DNA of 64,000 nt from positions 17,705 through 81,704 of the forward strand of contig NZ_JAMBOB010000014.1 of the NCBI RefSeq assembly GCF_023715415.1, in the 5' to 3' direction. Shown in pieces: positions 59,661 through 64,000 of the stretch. The number at the start of each line of letters is the position of its first letter. The stretch's first letter is position 1. This DNA comes from Neobacillus niacini (GTDB lineage: Bacteria > Bacillota > Bacilli > Bacillales > Cytobacillaceae). The notes under the pieces are model-generated. The model was given only the letters and a program-made list of their open reading frames with translations. It did not search any database and had not been told where the DNA came from. Both the position numbers and the translations under genes were made by a program.

Positions 59661-60229
59661 TAAAAAGTTCCTTGACTCTCGTTGGTCGCTTGAGTAATGA
59701 TCTTTACGATTGTTTTTGCAAGGTTCATTACTGTGTATAGACGAGTATCATTTAAAAATTGCATAGCTGGTAACGGATCTATATAATTTACCATCCCGAT
59801 AATATGATAGTCTCCCACTTCCGGCAAAACTTTTTTTAGGGCTTTCCCCGGAACCAGAGGTCCTTCTTTCAAGAAAACATAACCCACTTGATTTTGATCG
59901 CCTAAACAGGCATCCACACTAAAGATAAGCGGCTTTTTAAATTCCTTTTTAATTTCTTTTAATGTTTCTTTTAAATTAAATGCATGAACAGGCTTTTCCA
60001 AAGTACCGTAGACACGGCAAGGTACCTGATGTTCTTTGAGCATCGTTCCAACTAAAGGGCCCAATGAATCTCCTACAGAGCGGTCTGAACCAATGCAGAG
60101 AAAAATCATATCTTCTTTTGGATATCCAGAAGATTGAATAATTTCCTTCATTAAAAATGATAATTTTTCTGTATTTTTATCGCTCGGATCACAGAATATA
60201 CCTGCCCCGTTTTCTTGTAGATTGGACAT
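59660..60229 (-). CDS. yyaC: Spore protease YyaC-type (DUF1256)
   Basis: 189 residues. 'DMIFLCIGSDRSVGDSLGPL', 'VYGTLEKPVHAFNLKETL' and 'PLIFSVDACLGDQNQVGYV' match YyaC, related to the germination protease GPR and hydrogenase-maturation proteases. The conserved acidic residues in 'GSDRSVGDSLGP' and 'SVDACLG' would be the active site. The family is restricted to spore formers. Its substrate is not firmly known. Monocistronic here. Confidence 0.88.
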   Translation of the reverse strand: MSNLQENGAGIFCDPSDKNTEKLSFLMKEIIQSSGYPKEDMIFLCIGSDRSVGDSLGPLVGTMLKEHQVPCRVYGTLEKPVHAFNLKETLKEIKKEFKKPLIFSVDACLGDQNQVGYVFLKEGPLVPGKALKKVLPEVGDYHIIGMVNYIDPLPAMQFLNDTRLYTVMNLAKTIVKIITQATNESQGTF

Positions 60230-60285
60230 ATCTTGATTCCCCTTTTTACTATTATACGAACAATAGTGATCTAATATATGTCAAA

Positions 60286-61416
60286 TTAAGCTGAAGCTTG
60301 AGAAGATAGGTGCTTTTTATGCTCCCAATAATTTAAAAGCCTGAAAAATGGCGGTAATATAACACACACAATCATGATTCGAAGTACTTGCACTGCTATG
60401 ACAAATGTAGAATCTGCATTTAGCACAACAGAAGTTGTTGTCATTTCAGCAATACCGCCAGGAGCAAAGGCAAGAATAGCGGTAATAAGTGAGATTCCTG
60501 TTACTTTTGAAACAAAAATGGCACACATAATCATTGAAAAAATAAGACCAATCGTACTTAAAAAGGCGACAATTATCGTCTGTTTTAATCCGATAAACAT
60601 GCTTTTATGAAAACGGGAACCAATACTTGCCGCAATAAAAATTTGAGATAAAGTAATCACCACATGCGGCCACCATGAAACCATATCATGACCTATATAC
60701 AAAGAACCGAACGCTTGGACAACCGCCACCGCCACCATACTTCCAATCAACCATGGAGCAGGAAATTTTAAATACTTGCCCAAGTGGTACCCCGTATATG
60801 CAATTCCAACTAACACTAAAGTCCAGAGCAGGTGCTCAAATTCAAAGGGAGAGACAGTCTGGGCAGGCAAGGTGACGTGCTCTACCGGATTACTAGCACA
60901 TAATGATACAATAATAGGAATAATAAGTATAACTAAAAAAACGCGCATGGTTTGAATAATGCTGACGACAGCCGTATTTGCCCCGACCTCCTCCGCAATC
61001 CCCGGCATCGCGGATAATCCGCCTGGAGCTGTTCCAAAAAAACTAGTAAGCATATCGGTTTTGCTGTATTTCCAAAGTAGGAAACCAGAAAGTAAAGAAA
61101 AAAAGATTGATAGAAGTAGCATGAGAATAATGGTCAACCAAAATTCTTTAAAAATATGCAAAAAAGACAAGTTTATTTTCTGTCCCAATTCAATTCCCAA
61201 AATACACTGCCCTATAAACAACCAGTATTTTGGAACACCTTTTTGATTGGCTTCACCCCTTAATAGTGATGGCCTTAAAAAAGATAGTAAGGCAGCTGCC
61301 AGAAATGTACCAATCATCCATCCAATGGTAAGACCCGTCAACGAGAGTAAAAATCCGCCTAAGCTGCTTATTGTTATAAACCAAACACTACGAAAAAAAG
61401 TGCTGTTTCTTTTCAA
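60286..61416 (-). CDS. AbrB-family permease (putative ammonia monooxygenase family)
   Basis: 376 residues with about ten hydrophobic segments. The internal duplication typical of the family is visible: 'FFGTAPGGLSAMPGIAEEVG' and 'AFAPGGIAEMTTTSVVLNAD'. The family name 'ammonia monooxygenase' is historical; transport of an unidentified solute, possibly an organic acid, is more likely. It is divergent from the second LysR gene, which probably regulates it. Confidence 0.8.
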   Translation of the reverse strand: MKRNSTFFRSVWFITISSLGGFLLSLTGLTIGWMIGTFLAAALLSFLRPSLLRGEANQKGVPKYWLFIGQCILGIELGQKINLSFLHIFKEFWLTIILMLLLSIFFSLLSGFLLWKYSKTDMLTSFFGTAPGGLSAMPGIAEEVGANTAVVSIIQTMRVFLVILIIPIIVSLCASNPVEHVTLPAQTVSPFEFEHLLWTLVLVGIAYTGYHLGKYLKFPAPWLIGSMVAVAVVQAFGSLYIGHDMVSWWPHVVITLSQIFIAASIGSRFHKSMFIGLKQTIIVAFLSTIGLIFSMIMCAIFVSKVTGISLITAILAFAPGGIAEMTTTSVVLNADSTFVIAVQVLRIMIVCVILPPFFRLLNYWEHKKHLSSQASA

Positions 61417-61568
61417 ATTTCCCGGCCTTCTTTCATTGTATATAAAAAAATATGCTGCTACTTGAGGTTACCTATAATAAATATAGTATAATCATAGCAA
61501 TAAATAAAATATCGAATTAATATGTTTAACCATACATAAAAGTTATTTCTAAATTAGGGGTGATATTG

Positions 61569-62441
61569 TTGGACGAAAGAGACTGGATAGTATTACAAAC
61601 CCTTTATCAAGAGAAAAATATTACAAATACAGCTAAAATATTGTATATTTCTCAGCCAGCTTTGACGAATCGTTTGAAAGCGATGGAGAAACATTTTGGA
61701 GTCCGAATCGTTATCAGAGGCAGGCGCGGAGTCCAATTTACCTCTCAGGGCGAATATCTGGCAAAAAGTGCTCATGAAATGTTATGGCGTACCCAAAAGA
61801 TAAAGGAAACGGTTCTAAATATGGAGGATAAAATATCCGGTATATTGAGATTAGGTGTTTCTAATTTCTTTACTGATTATAAACTTCCAGGGCTATTAAA
61901 ACTCTTCAAAAATCAGTATCCTGATGTTGAGTTCAAGGTAATAACAGGATTAAGCAGCCATATTATCCATTTAATGTACAATCAAGATGTACATATTGGC
62001 TTTGTGAGAGGAGATTATAGCTGGCAAGATCAAAAGAAATTGCTCTTCGAAGAAAGCATTTGTATTGCTTCAAAAGAAGAAATCGATATCCGCAACCTCC
62101 CCGCTTTATCGAGAATTGATTATCACACTGATCCATTACTAAAAACCTTAGTAGATAATTGGTGGACCGAAAACTATTCCCAGCCGCCATTAGTCAGCAT
62201 CAATGTCGATAAAGCTGACACATGCAAAAAAATGGTTGAGAATGGGTTAGGTTACGCAATTTTGCCAAGCTTGTTAATAAATGATCTGGATAATATCCAT
62301 AAATTTGAGATTAGAACAAAAAGTGGAGAGAAAATCATACGTAAGACTTGGATGTTCTACCATGAGGAATCTTTAGAGTTAAACATTGTAAAAGCCTTTG
62401 TTGAGTTTGTAGAAGGAATGGACTTACATAAAATTAAATGA
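61569..62441 (+). CDS. LysR-family regulator (second paralogue)
   Basis: 290 residues. I use the TTG at 61569 (AGGGGTGAT upstream), giving the same DERDW start as the first paralogue. HTH: 'IVLQTLYQEKNITNTAKILY', 'ISQPALTNRLKAMEKHFGVR'. The C-terminal domain ('SGILRLGVSNFFTDYKLPGL') aligns along its length with the LysR at 57192, so they share a duplication. It is divergent from the AbrB-type permease gene. Confidence 0.9.
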   Translation: MDERDWIVLQTLYQEKNITNTAKILYISQPALTNRLKAMEKHFGVRIVIRGRRGVQFTSQGEYLAKSAHEMLWRTQKIKETVLNMEDKISGILRLGVSNFFTDYKLPGLLKLFKNQYPDVEFKVITGLSSHIIHLMYNQDVHIGFVRGDYSWQDQKKLLFEESICIASKEEIDIRNLPALSRIDYHTDPLLKTLVDNWWTENYSQPPLVSINVDKADTCKKMVENGLGYAILPSLLINDLDNIHKFEIRTKSGEKIIRKTWMFYHEESLELNIVKAFVEFVEGMDLHKIK

Positions 62442-62449
62442 GAACCACT

Positions 62450-62504
62450 GGAGATGGTTTTCCCAGTCTTTTGCGTTTAGTGACTGCTACAAGAACCGTC
62501 CCCC
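62450..62504. repeat. REP palindrome D
   Basis: GGAGATGGTTTTCCCAGTC, loop with GTTTAGTGA, CTGCTACAAGAACCGTCCCC. It lies just after the LysR gene and is a diverged copy. Confidence 0.65.
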
Positions 62505-62582
62505 ACGGCCACTTTGCCACAAAAAAAGGGGAGTGCTCAGCACATCCCTTTACTGACTTTATTAATTATTGATACTATTTTT

Positions 62583-62636
62583 GGACGGTTCATATGGTTT
62601 TTAATTTGGCTAACAATGACCACAAGAACCGTCCCC
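62583..62636. repeat. REP palindrome E, abutting the RAYT gene
   Basis: GGACGGTTCATATGG, loop with GGCTAACAA, TGACCACAAGAACCGTCCCC. It ends 13 bases before the 3' end of the transposase gene. Confidence 0.75.
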
Positions 62637-62648
62637 ACGGTCACAAAA

Positions 62649-63431
62649 TCATGATTTAGAAATAAGTGTTTTTGAAACGCCGAGGATTCTTGCGGTTTGG
62701 CGTTGGGTAAGGCCTTTGATTTCTTTTGTTTTTTTGAGGATTAGATTTCTTTGGAGTCTCGGTAAACTCTTAACTTGGGCGATTTCAATTTCATTTTCAT
62801 TCAGCAGTTTCTTAATCTCTTCCCTAGCTTCCTCATCCGTTAATCTTCTTCTTTCATCCATGTGGTAATCTAGACATTGGTCCTGATTGGCCATTTCATT
62901 AAATTCTTTAAATCTCTCTCTGGCCAAAATGATATCCCCCGAAAACATACCAAAAATAAAATCAGAGTCCAGCAATTTCCTTCCCTCACCCTGAGTACCA
63001 TAATAATGCCGGCAGCTGCTCCATCTCCATTGATCCACCCGTTTGACGATTCCTGCCTTAACTGGATTTTGATGGATATATTTCACAACGGTTAATAAAT
63101 ATTGTAAATTTTCTACATTCTCACTCTTAAACCTATCTTGAAAAAGATGCCCGTTTGTTCTGTACTTCCAGTTATAGTAGGAGACATAACATACACCTAT
63201 ACGCTTCATGGTAGCTGATATATCTTCATTGCCCTCTTTTAATAGCAGATGTACATGATTACTCATCAAACACCAGCTATAAATCCCCACCTTGGTTTTC
63301 AGCTTATAGATATGCATTAATTCAAGGAATTTCAAACAGTCCTCATCATCATGAAAAATTTCCTGACGATTGGCACCTCTTAGCATAATATGGTAGATTC
63401 CACTCCTACTTTTCACTCTAGCTCCTCGTGG
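62649..63431 (-). CDS. REP-associated tyrosine transposase (RAYT, Y1/HUH family)
   Basis: 260 residues if it starts at the ATG at 63431, where 'PRGARVKSRSGIYHIMLRG' fits family N-termini; the ribosome site is poor. The HUH motif is in 'SWCLMSNHVHLLLKEG'. The catalytic Tyr is probably in 'LQYLLTVVKYIHQNPVKAGI'. 'WRWSSCRHYYG' is a family signature. A C-terminal HTH-like part reads 'IKGLTQRQTARILGVSKTLI'. RAYTs nick and join single-stranded REP hairpins and are usually single-copy, domesticated genes. REP elements E and F border this one. Confidence 0.88.
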   Translation of the reverse strand, partial: PRGARVKSRSGIYHIMLRGANRQEIFHDDEDCLKFLELMHIYKLKTKVGIYSWCLMSNHVHLLLKEGNEDISATMKRIGVCYVSYYNWKYRTNGHLFQDRFKSENVENLQYLLTVVKYIHQNPVKAGIVKRVDQWRWSSCRHYYGTQGEGRKLLDSDFIFGMFSGDIILARERFKEFNEMANQDQCLDYHMDERRRLTDEEAREEIKKLLNENEIEIAQVKSLPRLQRNLILKKTKEIKGLTQRQTARILGVSKTLISKS

Positions 63432-63536
63432 CATCTTAAACAACACAAGAAAACATCGGTTTATTCTTTTGCAACATTTCCCCAATATAAACTTTCATTA
63501 GTAGCTCCATATACACTTCTCCCTTTTAGGTCCAGA

Positions 63537-63590
63537 GGGACGGTTCTCATGGTCCTAGTAAGGTTGGACCAAAAGAACCTTCACCATGGT
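63537..63590. repeat. REP palindrome F, upstream of the RAYT gene
   Basis: GGGACGGTTCTCATGGTCC, loop TAGTAAGG, TTGGACCAAAAGAACCTTCA. It is in the same orientation as the other copies. It lies about 105 bases before the transposase start. Confidence 0.7.
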
Positions 63591-63873
63591 CTTTTTTTTT
63601 TTTCAAAATGAGAATATAACTAGTTACTAGTAGATAATTGAGATTAAATCATGAGTGGTTTGATTGAAGAGGCAAGCCATTAACAAAATGAATGATGGAT
63701 TAGATGAGGGAATGCAATTAAATTGGACAAAAAAGAAAATAATAGATTTACAAGGTGGATAAACAAACGAGAGAATCTTTAACAGAAGGAAAGGAGGAAA
63801 AACTATTACTATCAAAATTATCATACACCAATTATCAAAATACTTCATTCATTTTTTTGCTGGTGTTTCCTTA

Positions 63874-63900
63874 GGGACGGTTCTTATAGGGGACAATCGG
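63874..63900. repeat. REP half-element G
   Basis: GGGACGGTTCTTATAGGGGAC: only the left arm of the palindrome is present. The stretch 63591-63873 holds nothing I can support. Confidence 0.5.
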
Positions 63901-63911
63901 AAGTTTTGCGC

Positions 63912-63962
63912 GTAAAAAGGCACAACTAGTGATAATTGCTAGTTGTGCCTTTGCTTTTTTAT
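63912..63962. terminator. Bidirectional intrinsic terminator
   Basis: AAAAAGGCACAACTAG, TGATAATTG, CTAGTTGTGCCTTT, then GCTTTTTT. The stem is near perfect with T-runs on both strands; it probably closes a gene beyond the window. Confidence 0.85.
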
Positions 63963-64000
63963 CGTTGAAAAACCAAATGCGCAAAATTTTTGATTGCCCG

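Noticed and set aside
60286..61416. Ammonia monooxygenase function
   Set aside because: The family label is historical. The protein is a multi-spanning permease with duplicated halves and no metal-centre motifs.
63627..63848. 73-codon minus-strand frame near the window end
   Set aside because: No ribosome site and no recognisable features; it lies in AT-rich DNA between REP copies.

Overview
The window looks like chromosome from a low-GC, spore-forming Bacillaceae (Bacillus/Neobacillus-like). Evidence: a GerA-type germinant receptor operon, a YyaC-type spore protease, GGAGG ribosome sites, CcpA cre boxes, and dispersed repeats typical of Bacillus. No rRNA, tRNA, CRISPR array or prophage was seen. 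The species cannot be named from sequence alone.

Layout. 0-8 kb: a partial CBS protein, a PAS sensor under an Fnr-like box, a PrpR-type regulator with a degenerate ATPase domain, an IS1182 remnant, and a maltose/alpha-glucoside PTS unit (RpiR, EIICB, GH4). 8-14 kb: RNA methyltransferase, GIY-YIG protein, MscS channel, VOC protein, a Cys/Lys-rich tandem-repeat protein and a soluble acyl-ACP desaturase. 14-22 kb: a catabolic locus with TRAP permease, GATase, GntR regulator, AtuA/DUF1446, DUF4387, class III CoA transferase and acyl-CoA dehydrogenase, with shared operator-like sites. 22-30.5 kb: PadR/HAAS pair, YdhR, DsbA-like protein, TetR, YmaF-like His-rich protein, a second repeat protein and the ger operon. 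30.7-34.8 kb: a five-gene cassette of Ycf46-like AAA+ ATPase, DUF2997, DUF1257-like protein, membrane helix-hairpin-helix protein and NrdG-like radical SAM protein. 35-55 kb: a 16-gene minus-strand type VII secretion (T7SS) locus. 55.7-62.4 kb: PrpF isomerase, CitMHS carrier, two LysR regulators, YyaC and an AbrB-family permease. 62.4-64 kb: a RAYT transposase gene bordered by its probable REP palindromes.

The T7SS locus is the most striking part. EssC, a YukD/EsaB-like protein and four WXG100 proteins are encoded together with a Ser/Thr kinase, a PP2C phosphatase, an FHA/zinc-ribbon protein, a membrane protein full of TEVL/TTVL motifs and a 2019-residue Ig-repeat surface protein. EsaA and EssB homologues are absent from the window. 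Inside the locus sits a lipoprotein / lipase / small helical protein trio in which the lipase domain is N-terminal and the WXG-like helical domain C-terminal. This is the reverse order to LXG toxins and resembles the staphylococcal TslA lipase toxin. The second unusual system is the AAA/DUF2997/DUF1257/HhH/radical-SAM cassette, where two proteins share a C-terminal GR-x-VDF tail.

At least four repeat families are scattered through the intergenic DNA: RAYT-linked REP palindromes, AATAAGCGGA palindromes, AATCAAACGTTTGATT units at about 172-bp spacing, and the IS1182-associated hairpins.
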